Made by a program: the position numbers and the translations under genes
Assembly (NCBI GenBank): GCA_010279815.1
Contig: QEOQ01000253.1
Coordinates: 397,977 to 461,976 of the forward strand
DNA: 64,000 bases
Direction: 5' to 3'
Origin: Brachionus plicatilis
Taxonomy: Eukaryota > Rotifera > Eurotatoria > Ploima > Brachionidae
In this document: piece after piece, positions 44,347-54,774 of the stretch
Numbering within the stretch: the first letter of the stretch is position 1
Layout: each line of letters begins with the position of its first letter
Notes under the pieces: model-generated
What the model saw: the letters and a program-made list of their open reading frames with translations, nothing else
Told to the model about the DNA's origin: nothing
Databases searched by the model: none

Positions 44347-45696
44347 ATGCAAGAGTATATTTATGATGTAGGCGAATGGATTTGTAAATTAAATTCAAAA
44401 TTTTTCAATTCAATCAGCACAAACGACAGTCCTCGAAATGTAATCTTCGATCCGACAAAACTTAAGGAAATAACATTGCCTAAAGAAGAGACTAGCTGGC
44501 CTAGGCCTCTTTTATCCTCTGTCGATTACATCAAAGCAAATCAAAAACAAATTTTGTCCCTTCTGGCACGGCTCCTAGGTCTAACCATTTCTGCGGCGAC
44601 AACATATTTCTTAATGAAATGGCTAATGAGAAATTTGGACCCGACCAACGCTGATAAGCAAGCAGCTAAAAATAGAGCTGAAAAAATTATTAAGCTTGTT
44701 GGAATGTCAGACTTGGATCTGACCGAGCATGAGCTTTTTATTGCATCTAATATAATTTTGTCCAAAGATATTGAGTGTTCTTGGAGCGACATTGGTGGCT
44801 TAGAGCACATAATTGAAGACCTAAGGCTCAGTGTTATTTATCCACTTAAAAATTTAGATAATCTATCAAATCCAAGTTCATCTCTTAATAGAAGATCCAA
44901 GTTAATTCAAGCACCAAAGGGAGTTCTTCTTTTCGGGGTAATTTGAAAAAAAAATTTTTTTAAATTTAATTTATTTGAAAAAAAGCCTCCTGGTAATGCT
45001 AAAACAATGATTGCCAAAGCATTGGCCAAAGAATCAGGAGCTAGATTTATAAATCTCCAAGTATCAAGTTTATTTGACAAGTGGTACGGTGAGTCGCAAA
45101 AAAGAGCCGAGGCAGTTTTTTCTTTGGCATCAAAAATCCAACCAGTCATTATCTTTATTGACGAAATAGATTCATTTTTACGAAGCAGAAGATCGGATGA
45201 CCACGAATGTACAATCACCATTAAGACACAATTTATGACTCTTTGGGACGGCTTGTGCACAAATCACAACAATAACCGGATACTTATCATTGGTGCCACA
45301 AATAGACCCGAGGATGTTGATCCGGCTATTTTGAGGCGGATGCCACAAATGTTCTATATTGGCTTGCCCAACGAAGTACAGAGGCTAAAAATACTGAATG
45401 TTATTTTGAAAGATGAAAACTTGGATGAAGATGTTGACTTGGAGGGAATTTCAAGAAGAACTGATGGCTTTAGTGGAAGCGACTTGCATGAATTGTGTAG
45501 ATGTGCAGCCATGAATCGGTTTATTGAGATTTTGAAAAAAAATCAAGAATTAAATAGATTAGAGGATGGGAATACATCAAGAATCCGAAATTCTGAATCT
45601 ACTTGTATACGACAATGTGATTTTAATAATGCCTTTCAAAAAATGGAAGTGAAAAATATGGCAACCAAACGACTTTTGGGAAATATTCAATTTTGA
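44347..45696 (+). CDS. ATAD1: ATAD1/Msp1-type AAA ATPase (membrane protein extractase)
   Basis: AAA ATPase of the mitochondrial outer and peroxisomal membrane that pulls out mislocalised tail-anchored proteins. Two exons (44347-44937, 44986-45696), separated by a 48-bp intron, give about 433 residues. The membrane segment (SLLARLLGLTISAATTYFLM) is near residue 80, preceded by an N-terminal extension longer than in vertebrate ATAD1. The AAA domain has WSDIGGLEHIIEDL, Walker A GPPGNAKT (usually GPPGCGKT), pore loop region FDKWYGES, Walker B IIFIDEIDSFL, sensor IIGATNRPEDVD and the arginine finger region AILRRMPQMF. The second helical part has GFSGSDLHELCR. The Walker A Gly-to-Ala change is tolerated in some other AAA families. 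Confidence 0.92.
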
Positions 45697-45706
45697 ATTT
45701 TTTATG

Positions 45707-45712
45707 AATAAA
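45707..45712 (+). other. Candidate poly(A) signal for ATAD1
   Basis: AATAAA 11 bp after the ATAD1 stop. DNAJC12 starts only about 120 bp downstream of the ATAD1 stop on the same strand, so the 3' UTR must be very short or overlapping. Confidence 0.4.
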
Positions 45713-45817
45713 TTTTTATTTTATAAAATTTAATTTTTAAAAAATTGTTCGAGACTAATTACTCGATAAAAATAAATTTCAAATTTTTATTAAATTTTTA
45801 TTTGTTAGTGTTAAGCA

Positions 45818-48800
45818 ATGGAAGATTTCGATTTTTTTGGTAAAGTCAATCAAGGTCTTGATTTTTACAAAATTTTAGGCTGTGATCGAAGTTCAACAGT
45901 AAAAATTAAACTACAACTTGCAGCTAACGCTTAATTGTTTTATTTTTAAGACTGAACAAATAACTACTGAGTATAGAATAAGAGCGTTGAAGTTACATCC
46001 AGACAAGAATTCGAATAAAGATTCACGTAAGATTTAAATTAAAAATATTTGGTAAAGAATAATTAAACATGTATCACATGTCATTAATTTATATTTTTAA
46101 TTTTTTTTAGTATTTTATTTTAGTTGTTATTTTTTTGAAGTACTTTCAAGTCGGTATAGATAGACAAATAAGTTAAAAATTAAATAAATAAGGAAAAAAG
46201 CCAAAAATATCTTTAGAAATTAATCGGACCTTTTGAAAATATGAAGGAAGTTTATTTTGTTAATTTTAGTTGATTGAAGTCTTAAAATTATTGGAGTATC
46301 AAGATTAAAAGTAATTACATAGTACAGTAAAGTACGGTTATAACGAAGTCGCTGGGGGAATCAAAAAACGGTTCGTTATAACCGAACTTCGTTACATCGG
46401 AAAAAGACAAAAAAATTTTTTTTTTAAGTTTTTCGTTCTCTTCGAATAATTTTAGAAACTCCTCTCTACGTTTGTAAATACCGCTCATTGTACCTACTGG
46501 AATTTTTAAATTCCTCGCAGACTTCGGTCTGAGTTTTTTTTTTGCTATCGATAAGCTTTATGTATTTTACTTTTTCATGCAACGTAAAAACCTTACGTTT
46601 AGTTGGTTTTGCTTTTTCTAACATTCTTTTAACATAATATTTTTCCTGTTTTTTTTTATTTTATAAAGGTAAATGTGTGATTTTTCAAAATATTAATTGA
46701 TCATTAAGTAGGGATTAGTTTTAAGATTTCGGTATTCAAGAAAATTCATACTTATTTGCTGATTTCTATAATTAAAAATTAAGAAAACAATATTTCTCAA
46801 ATGTATTTTTTAATATTTTCGGGTTATCCCTAAAACGCGGAAAATAAAACGCGGAATGCGGAATTCCGCAAAAAAATACCAAAAAATGGGGCATTACTAA
46901 AAAATGTTTCCGCAAAAAAAACTACTAAAACGCGGAATTTCCGCATTTTAGTAGTTTTTTTAATTATTGCGGAAAAAGTTGAATTTTGCGGAAAAAGTTT
47001 GCGGAATTGGGCTGAAAAGAAAAAAATTAATTTTAATCAATAAATATTATTATTTATTTTATAAACAACAATATGTATTTTTTAATTATTTAAACTAGTT
47101 TAATTGTTTAAACATTTAAAGTCATATTTGCTACATAGCCATGATTTTGCTTTGCCAGATCTTTGATAACTATTGACCTTGGCACATTCAAAATGGTACT
47201 AACAGGCTGTGTACTAACAGGCAGAAGAACCGAAGCAGTATTTAAACTTGGGTCGATAGAATTAATTAAATGGCCTAATGAAATTGTTGACAAGCCATTT
47301 GAGCTTAAAAGTCGTTTTAATTCTAAAATAAGTCGTGCTTTATGGTTTGTGGAAAAAGATAAAATTAAATTTGACATTGGTCTTAAATTATAAAATACCG
47401 AATTTAACTTCTTTGACAAAATTTAAAAATTCAGGATTAACCGGACGTAAAAAAAAGGCCATTTAATTAATTCTATCGACCCAAGTTTAAATACTGCTTC
47501 GGTTCTTCTGCCTGTTAGTACACAGCCTGTTAGTACACACCCCGATGTGAGATGTTTACTTTCTGATTTATTATTGGAAACAGAAAACAGAGACGAAATC
47601 TTAGATAGTTTTATAGATGAAATATATAAAATCAAAGTAAATATGGTTATTACTGACCATACCAAATTAAGCGATGCCTTTCTTAAAGATCTTGACTTTG
47701 GTTTTTTGGAAAAATATTTTAATAAATCATCCTGGAAAACTGTGATTAGTTTAATCAACAACAAAAAAATACATTGCCGTTGCCCTGTTTATTCGGAGAT
47801 TTGTTTTGAACATTCAATAGAATGTGATATGTGCAAATTTTGGTACCATTTTGAATGTGCCAAGGTCAATAGTTATCAAAGATCTGGCAAAGCAAAATCA
47901 TGGCTATGTAGCAAATATGACTTTAAATGTTTAAACAATTAAACTAGTTTAAATAATTAAAAAATACAAATTGTGTTATAAAATAAATAATAATATTTAT
48001 TGATTAAAATTAATTTTTTTCTTTTCAGCCCAATTCCGCAAACTTTTTCCGCAAAATTCAACTTTTTCAGCAATAATTAAAAAAATTACTAAAATGCGGA
48101 AATTCCGCGTTTTAGTAGTTTTTTTTGCGGAAACATTTTTTAGTAATGTCCCATTTTTTGGTATTTTTTTGCGGAATTCCGCATTCCGCTTTCCGCATTC
48201 CGCGTTTTATTTTCCGCGTTTTATGGATAACCATATTTTCATTATAAGCGAATAAAATTTCATTGAAAATTATCAAAAAATGCTTCGTTATAACCGAATT
48301 TTTGCTATAAGCGTACTTCGTTATAACCATAAGAAAATGTATTATAAGTATTATTGTTCTGAACAACAGTGTTTTATTTTTCGTTATAAACGAATTTTCG
48401 TTATATCCGTGTTCGTTATAACCGTACTTTACTGTAATGTAAAGTAATTAAATAATAAATTTTATATACTTAACTAATAATCTTAAAATAAATCCAATAA
48501 AGAAAAAGTAAGATAATTATTGAAAAATTGCATCAGAAGTTTCAACTGCTTATGAAGACTTTGCTGTAAAAAGAGCCCTGAACAAAAATACAAACCGATA
48601 GCTGGTTCAGAGTGCTGAAAGATTAGTGAAAAATGAGCGTAGTTTCACGAAAAACATCTCAAAGCTGCATAAGCCGTAGTTTTTTTTGGAAATTGCTTAT
48701 TTTAAATTTATTTTACATAATGGTCACAAAAATTTGAAAACTGGTCACACACATTTTATTACGACATTTTATTATTTTACATTAGATAAATGGTTCCACA

Positions 48801-50404
48801 CAATTAAAAAACTGTTCCCCACAAACTAAAAACTTTTCACCACAAACCAAAATCTTTTTAACACAAATCACTACAGAACACAATTTTTTTGTGCCGAATT
48901 CACAAAAAAAAGAATTTTTATATATTTAACCAAATAACTGGTTAACACAATAATTAAATTGAAATCTGTTTTAAGGAAAACAAATTTCCAGCTAATTTTG
49001 GACGACCTTTTTTTGGTTTATTAACAAATTCGTCAGATTCTCATATAATATTAGCCCTGCATCATTCAATTTTCTTCTTTTTAGTTTAATTTTTTTGGAT
49101 TTTTAATCTCCAAAAATTCGGAATTTTTTTTTATTACGTAAAATCACAGGCATTTTATTATCTAAAATATTAAGTGGCACTTTTTATAGATATTAAAAAA
49201 AATTTTGCTTAGAAGTTTTTTTTTTTTGTTTTGACCAGTTTTGAAAATTTATGAAAAAATTTATGCTTGAAAAGTTCTTCTATTTGTGGAGAGCAGTTTT
49301 TGTCTTAGTCAAGTTATTCTTGTGCTGAAAATTTTTTTTTTGTGGGGAAAAGTTTTTGATTTGTGGGTGACTGTTTTTTGTTTGTGGGGACTAGGAAGAC
49401 CCATTTTATTACTAGTCACGAAAAAATATTAAAAAAAAATTTTATTTTCCAAATATCATCAATTTTAATACATTTCTTTTTTTTCTGTTTTCAGTTGACT
49501 GTGGTCAATTAAATTCTCAGGAATTACATCAGACTCAAAACTAACATTTAGCTCAGTGGTAAATGAGTTAAAAAACGTTGTTATTAATCGCTTAATATAT
49601 TTAAATATCTCTCACAAAGGAGAAGCCAGGATTTTGAGGGATTCACTCAAATAAGATATGGGGTCTAAAACTCAATAAAATATGATGCTATGTATTTGAA
49701 TCAGTTTAATTTAAAAAAATTTAAAAAATAAAAAATAATCAAAATTAAAATCATAGAAATTTGAATTTCAAAAAATCAAGATAATTTTTAATTTTTTGGC
49801 TTTGGCTAGGACTTTTGAAAAAAAAGTCCGGACTTATACTTGACTTGAGATATGTTATTTTTAAGCAACTCTAAATTTAATCATAGTAATTTAACTTAAA
49901 TCACATGATGTAATATATTTAAAAAATTAATTTCTTTGTCTAGAATATCTTTTAATAAAAATGATCTTTGCTCAAAATTATTGATTTTTAAATCTTAAAT
50001 TGTAAAAATTTTTTTTGGTTAGATTCATTTTAAAATCTTTACCTTTTTTGTTTAAGAAAATGAATTTAAAATATTAAAAGAAGCAAAAGAAACTTTGGTT
50101 GATCCAAAATTGAGAGAAAAGTACGACTTTTGGTTAGATGGAGGGTTTGGAATGTCATGGAATGAATGGCGTAGATTTACTGAAAAGAGTACTCCAGTAA
50201 TTTTGTTGTTCTAAATTTATTCATTGTCAAATAAATTATTTACAGGTTTTTCACTGGATTAACAAAAAGCAAGAACCCATGATTATGTCATCTAACGAGA
50301 ATAATAATGACTTTACTTGTAAGTCTGAAGAGTTATCAAATTTTCGCTTCAATTCAAAGCAAGATGATTCTATTCTCTTAAAATTTAGAAATTACCAGAT
50401 ATAA
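45818..50404 (+). CDS. DNAJC12: DNAJC12-type J-domain co-chaperone
   Basis: Cytosolic Hsp40 co-chaperone; in vertebrates it works with Hsp70 on aromatic amino acid hydroxylases. Four exons (45818-45898, 45951-46026, 50057-50196, 50246-50404) join in frame to 151 residues. The J domain comprises DFYKILGCDRSSTTEQITTEYR, the HPD motif in LKLHPDKNSN and LKEAKETLVDPKLREKYDFW. After it comes the family-specific GGFGMSWNEWRRFTEKSTPVFHW region and the C-terminal signature LKFRNYQI. Every splice border is GT..AG. Intron 2 is about 4 kb because a stack of transposons has inserted into it. The start codon is about 120 bp after the ATAD1 stop. Confidence 0.93.
46431..46624 (-). pseudogene. CENP-B/pogo-type DNA-binding domain remnant of Tigger transposase
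   Basis: From ATG 46624 the minus strand reads MLEKAKPTKRKVFTLHEKVK, then YIKLIDSKKKTQTEVCEEFK. A one-base shift then gives VGTMSGIYKRREEFLKLFEE. This is the helix-turn-helix N-terminus of pogo/Tigger transposases and CENP-B. The frameshift and missing catalytic DDE part make it dead. Confidence 0.75.
46822..48232. mobile_element. Long-TIR DNA element encoding a PHD finger, 1.4 kb (putative new family)
   Basis: Ends GGTTATCCCTAAAACGCGGA and the inverted right end GGTTATCCATAAAACGCGG begin inverted repeats of roughly 370 bp. ATATTTTC (46813-46820 and 48233-48240) flanks both sides as an 8-bp target duplication; the left end carries one extra G. The arms contain many GCGGAA/TTCCGC words. The right half carries an open frame with a PHD-type zinc finger. 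The left half repeats part of the same coding region in inverted orientation. No transposase is seen. Long TIRs with an 8-bp duplication would suit Mutator-like elements, but that is inference. Confidence 0.75.
47451..47942 (+). CDS. Transposon-borne PHD-finger protein fragment
   Basis: An open frame of about 163 codons with no ATG at its 5' end. The first in-frame ATG is near 47643, so it is a 3' piece of a longer gene. An N-terminal part rich in helices (LLSDLLLETENRDEILDSFI) is followed by a cysteine-rich end: HCRCPVYSEICF, ECDMCKFWYHFECAKV and KSWLCSKY. The spacing CxC, CxxC, HxxC, WxC is PHD-like, with the last Cys replaced by Tyr. The 3' third of the frame lies inside the element's terminal inverted repeat. 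It shares motifs with the PHD remnant in the related element at 56652-57298. Confidence 0.5.
   Translation, partial: KKGHLINSIDPSLNTASVLLPVSTQPVSTHPDVRCLLSDLLLETENRDEILDSFIDEIYKIKVNMVITDHTKLSDAFLKDLDFGFLEKYFNKSSWKTVISLINNKKIHCRCPVYSEICFEHSIECDMCKFWYHFECAKVNSYQRSGKAKSWLCSKYDFKCLNN
48447..49460. mobile_element. Second copy of the 28494-29134 element, interrupted
   Basis: From about 48447 the sequence follows 28741 onward closely (for example GAAGACTTTGCTGTAAAAAG and CAAACCGATAGCTGGT) through GGTCACAAAAATTTGAAAAC. It is broken at 48762 by a foreign segment and resumes at about 49402 with CATTTTATTA-CTAGTCACGAAAAAATAT. The left half of the element is absent. Confidence 0.6.
48762..49401. mobile_element. 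640-bp insertion with inverted CCACAAAC-rich arms
   Basis: It is flanked by the 10-bp direct repeat CATTTTATTA (48752-48761 and 49402-49411), present once at the same point in the intact copy near 29050. The left arm contains CCCCACAAACTAAAAACTTTTC and the right arm, inverted, CCCCACAAACAAAAAACAG, so the ends are foldback-like. No coding frame. Confidence 0.55.
49795..49875. repeat. Fragment of the AAGTC-rich hAT-like family
   Basis: GGACTTTTGAAAAAAAAGTC, ACTTGACTTGAGAT and AAGCAACTCT resemble the right end of the element at 19719-21003. Only one end is present. Confidence 0.35.
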
Positions 50405-52412
50405 AAAAGTAATAACAAACTAACTTTCGCTATATGCTTTTACACAAATTAATCTCTTTTTTTTGAATAGTTGAATCGCTTATATCTGAACTTCTGGTGT
50501 TAAAAAAATTTAAGATGCATTAAATTAAAATTTTAATTGAAGATTTTTTCACCATCGAATTGAAAGTAAGATAAAAGAGACTCAACTAAATCAAAATTAA
50601 TTTTTTTTTTAATTTGAAAATTGTCTGATATTTTTAAATAGTACTAAATGTTTGTAGTTTGAATAAATAAATGTATATTAATATTACTTTTTTAAATTAA
50701 AATATTTAATTGATCATTTTTATTTTTTCCTAATAAATACTTAGATTTAAATTTTTATTGTAACGGGTGAACCATAATTCTTAGCAAAAAATTCAAATTG
50801 AAAAAAAATATGATAGGAATAAAGCAAATGCTTTGAACTTAAAGATTATTTTGTGTAGCACCTAAAATCATAGTTTGTTAAATTTTTGAATTGTTTCTAT
50901 GACTTAGCCAGCCTTTGATACATGTGCTCCTATTTAAATAGTTTGTCCTCATTTTAAAAATAATAAAATCATTTTTTAAATCATACTAGCTTATTCAAAA
51001 TCATTTTCTCTTTCAAATGATATCCTTGAAGCATTTTTGACTTATATTGATCAAAAGTAATTCTAAAAAAACTGTAAAAAATGACTGAAGTTGAAAATTA
51101 TTGAGAAAAAACAAGAATTTGCTTTTTAAACCATAACTTTTGATAGAAATTAGCTAGTCTCACAAAAATTTACTCAAGTATTCAATATTTTGAGACTAAG
51201 ATAAGTATATATTAATCTCTAAATATTTTTTTTTGAAGAAATTTGTCTAAACAATGCATATTTATATCTAAGCCAAATTTTTCTAAGAGTAAAATTTAAA
51301 ATTAAAAAAACATATATATTTTTGATGTAAAGATAATTCTTTTACAAAAAAAAGAGACATCTAAGTTGGTGGTCACTTTTATTCCTATTTTATTTTAAAT
51401 TAAAATTGTTGTATTTTGTTTTGCAACAAAAAATATTTGGTTTTTGTTCTGGCTAGCTTATTTAATTTTCTTTTAATATTTGTTTTTAAAATATTAAAAT
51501 TTTTAAATTAAAAAATTTATTTGAATCTTCAAATAACTATAATGGGCAAACCTAAACCAGTAGGCCATCGTGAACTTGCAATTGAATTTTTAGATTGTGC
51601 TTAACAACTAATTAATCTAATTAAAAGTTAATCATTCTTTAAAAACACAGTCACATATTTTTTTATCTGTTTTTGTTTTCTTGAGCAAGTATGATATTAC
51701 ATGAATTAACTTAGAATATCTCAAAAAAAATTTTAAATAATCATAACAATTACAGCAAATAAAATCATGTGATCTTAAAAATTTGCAAAATTATTTAAGT
51801 CTCGAAAAATCGAATTTTACAATTTAACATTCGAAAATGCTTAAAAATTTTAAAATTTAAAATATATATTTAGATTTGGAAATAATTATTAGGATTGATT
51901 TTAAAATAATTTTTTTATATTAAAAAAATGAAAAACACATAAAATCACCCAAAATTGATTTCGTAAGGTTACTTCAATCGATGATAAAATATGAAGATTT
52001 ACAAACAAGGTTAATTGCAATGGTTAACTTTCATCTACTTGCAGCAAATGTTGGTAAAAAAAAGTGATTTTCTGTGGAACTTGGCACAATTTTTGAATGT
52101 GAAATGCATGGTTTTTAAAAATAAAAAGATTTAGTTACATTTTTTCCATTTTGAATTTATCTCATTAAATAAAAGAACCTGATAATTTAAAATGAGTAAA
52201 ATTAAATTTTATTCAAAAATATTTATTACGTATCTAATCAAATCATATAATTAATTAAAAACCATTTAAAATATTTGAAAAACATTTTTTATTTTAATTT
52301 AAATTCCAATACTCTTTAAATATGCTGAAAGGAATTACGTAAAAATAACCAAGCTGAACTTTTTAAAATAAATCCGAGATTATGGCTGGTCATTTAAAAA
52401 TAGCTTTTAAAC
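50405..52412. other. Intergenic region between DNAJC12 and TM9SF4
   Basis: The two genes converge here, so this is 3' flank of both. AT-rich with AATAAA at 50662-50667. A 20-codon frame at 51542 (MGKPKPVGHRELAIEF) ends in a stop with no splice donor and is not called. Nothing else recognised. Confidence 0.45.
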
Positions 52413-54774
52413 TTAGTCTATTTTGACTGCAGCATAAATCTTCGAAACAAAAAAGTATGACGAAAAAAATCCTATGGTACCCGTTATAATCCAAATTGTG
52501 AATGAAATCAGGAATGAATAGCCGAAATACAATAATGAAGGAACAAACTCTGTTATGTCAAGCTAGCAAAAAAAACATAATAATTCCTTAAATGAATTTT
52601 TATCAAAATTAAATTTACCTCTGTAACATAATAAAATATTGAGTAAAAAAAGACATAAAGAGCGCATCCACCAGACGCTATGAACGATCGCCACCACCAA
52701 TGATAGTCCTCAGCACACAGTTGAAAATAAGTCATAACTACAGCTATTTCGCAACACGAAATAACTACTATCAAAAATACTAAAAATAAAAATCCAAACA
52801 AATAATAATATTGATTGTCCCAAATAGCCTTTTTGAAAATAATAACAAACAATTATTAAAAAAAATATTTTCAAATTTAACTTACAGAAAAAATGAAAAA
52901 CAGTTCAATAAAGCAAGCGCCAAACGGCAGTATACCGGCCATCAGGGTGCTGGTCATTGGACTCATGTACCAAACTTGATCCGGAACTTGTCGCGGTATC
53001 TGGTTGGTTCGAACTGGCTGTGAGTATGGCTAAAAAATGATAAATTAAAAATCACCCTTTTAAATTATCAAGCTTTGAGCAAAATACCTGTTTTCGGTAT
53101 CCGAAATAATAACCAAAAAATACCAACGGTAAAGAAATACCGAATATCATAGTCAATAGAGCAAGCATGGTTGTGAAGGGTACAGCGCCAGAAGATTTTT
53201 TTCCCCATATAAAGAAGTTAAGAATAAAACTTAATGCAAACAAAACAAGTGGATAGAATGTAGCTGTCATAAAAGCTGATTTTTTCCAATGTACTCCACG
53301 TAAGGTCTTGTACAAACGTCCTCCGTAATATCCAGCAACCAATCTAGAATTTTTTTTTATTAAAAATAAACTCAACAAACACTTAATCCATACCCCATAA
53401 AAACATAGAGAAACAAGGCGCTGGTAACCAAAGCACCTCTGTATGATGGCGACAACATACCAAGCATGGCAAAGACTTTATTTAAATTTTTGTTTATTTT
53501 TAAATTGAATTTATTACTAGAATAAAATTACCTATTATGATAAAAGACATGGTAAAAAGTTGAATTCCCGATCCGACCAATACAACCAAGAGTTCAGTGT
53601 TTTTTGGCGGTCTAAAAACGTCTCCATGGACTAGTTTCCATCCTGTTTCTTCAATTGCCTCTTCCTTCAATCAGAAATAAATTTTTTTTGTAAATTGTAC
53701 CAAAATTAAGATTTTTTCTCTTCAAGATACTTACAGGCTCATCTTCTCTGTTATATTTAGCAATGTCTCTACGCAATGAGCGGATTAAAATCATACTCAA
53801 AATGCCAGCAAGGAAAAACACAACAACCAAAGAGTTTATAATTGAGAACCAGTGTATTTTAACATCACTCATTTTTAAGTAAGAGTCCCATCTTGATGCC
53901 CAGGCTATTTCACTTGCTATCCAAGAAATTTCATAGGTCATGTGTATTTTGTTTTTTTGACCAAGAACTAGCTTTTGCGGTCTCACAGAACTGTCAGATG
54001 CATCGCTTTCAATTGAGCATGTCTTGTCCTCTTGAGGTTTGATCATGGAATAGTTTATGCTGTGGGTTTCGATCTCAAAACCGACCACACGATACAAATC
54101 GGAAGATTTTTCGTTGTGGTATTTGAGATTAAAGCGAATGTGATTGTTTAAAAAGTATTCACCATTGCTGAAAAATCCTATTTGATAACCATGTTCATAC
54201 TGTTCTTCTTTGCTTTCCAATAATTGAAATTTGGTCGCACATGGCAAATTATCCACTAGTCTAAAAATAAATGAAAACCAAAAAGTTATTTAAATTTTTT
54301 TTATTCTTACAAATGAACATGATAAGCATTTTCAATTCTCTTTATGACTTGTTTGGTCTGATCTTCGTTTAGCTCGATGTCTGAACAAAGTATTCTACAC
54401 TTTTCGTTTGTCTCCATTTTGATTGAAAAATCTGTGTTTACAATGCGATCACCTCTTAAAATTTCGCCCAGATTCTCAGACTTATATTCTATTCCAGACT
54501 GTGGCCTGCAGTGAATTGGCAAATTGTAGTACTCGTATGGCAACTGTGTTTTGGTACTAGTCATTTTTACCGCCTAAATAAAAAATAAAATTTCTAAATT
54601 TTTCTGCTTAAATTTTAGTTTTACTTTGACTTCAACTGGGTCGCCTTTGCGATAATCTTGCGGAGCAACACCTGGTACATAAAAAGATTGGATACGATTG
54701 AAACTATTTAAGATTGTCAAAAAAAGCAAAATCGTTTTTAGAGTCGATTTTGCCAGCGATTGTTCGATACGCAT
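52413..54774 (-). CDS. TM9SF4: TM9SF4-type nonaspanin (nine-transmembrane protein)
   Basis: Golgi/endosomal nine-helix protein involved in membrane-protein sorting and, in animals, phagocytosis and adhesion. Nine exons (54774-54625, 54573-54311, 54260-53735, 53664-53532, 53475-53394, 53343-53088, 53029-52886, 52828-52619, 52562-52413) join in frame to about 637 residues. A signal peptide is followed by [11 protein letters not shown] and the luminal domain ([53 protein letters not shown]). Eight further membrane helices carry [48 protein letters not shown] and [14 protein letters not shown]. It ends in KIYAAVKID, which carries the C-terminal Golgi-retention-type motif of the family. The wording of the luminal domain is closest to TM9SF4 rather than TM9SF2. 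All introns are short. Confidence 0.93.

Larger units (their letters stand above)
46325..48434. mobile_element. pogo/Tigger-like DNA transposon, 2.1 kb, interrupted
   Basis: Identical 23-bp inverted ends starting CAGTAAAGTACGGTTATAAC are flanked by TA on both sides (46323-46324, 48435-48436). Ends of this style with repeated GTTATAACGAA words are typical of pogo/Tigger elements. Subterminal TTCGTTATAACC repeats lie at both ends. Minus-strand coding remnant of a CENP-B-like DNA-binding domain supports the class. A second element (46822-48232) has replaced or interrupted the transposase region. Confidence 0.8.

Noticed and set aside
47108..47419. Minus-strand frame of 103 codons in the PHD element
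   Set aside because: It is the inverted copy of part of the PHD coding region fused to an out-of-frame arm, not a separate gene.
49548..49570. TTAGCTCAGTGGTA, a tRNA A-box-like sequence
   Set aside because: No matching B box or cloverleaf follows, so it is not a tRNA gene; at most a fragment of a SINE.
51542..51604. Short ATG frame MGKPKPVGHRELAIEF
   Set aside because: Ends in a stop after 20 codons with no donor site, and nothing around it extends the frame.
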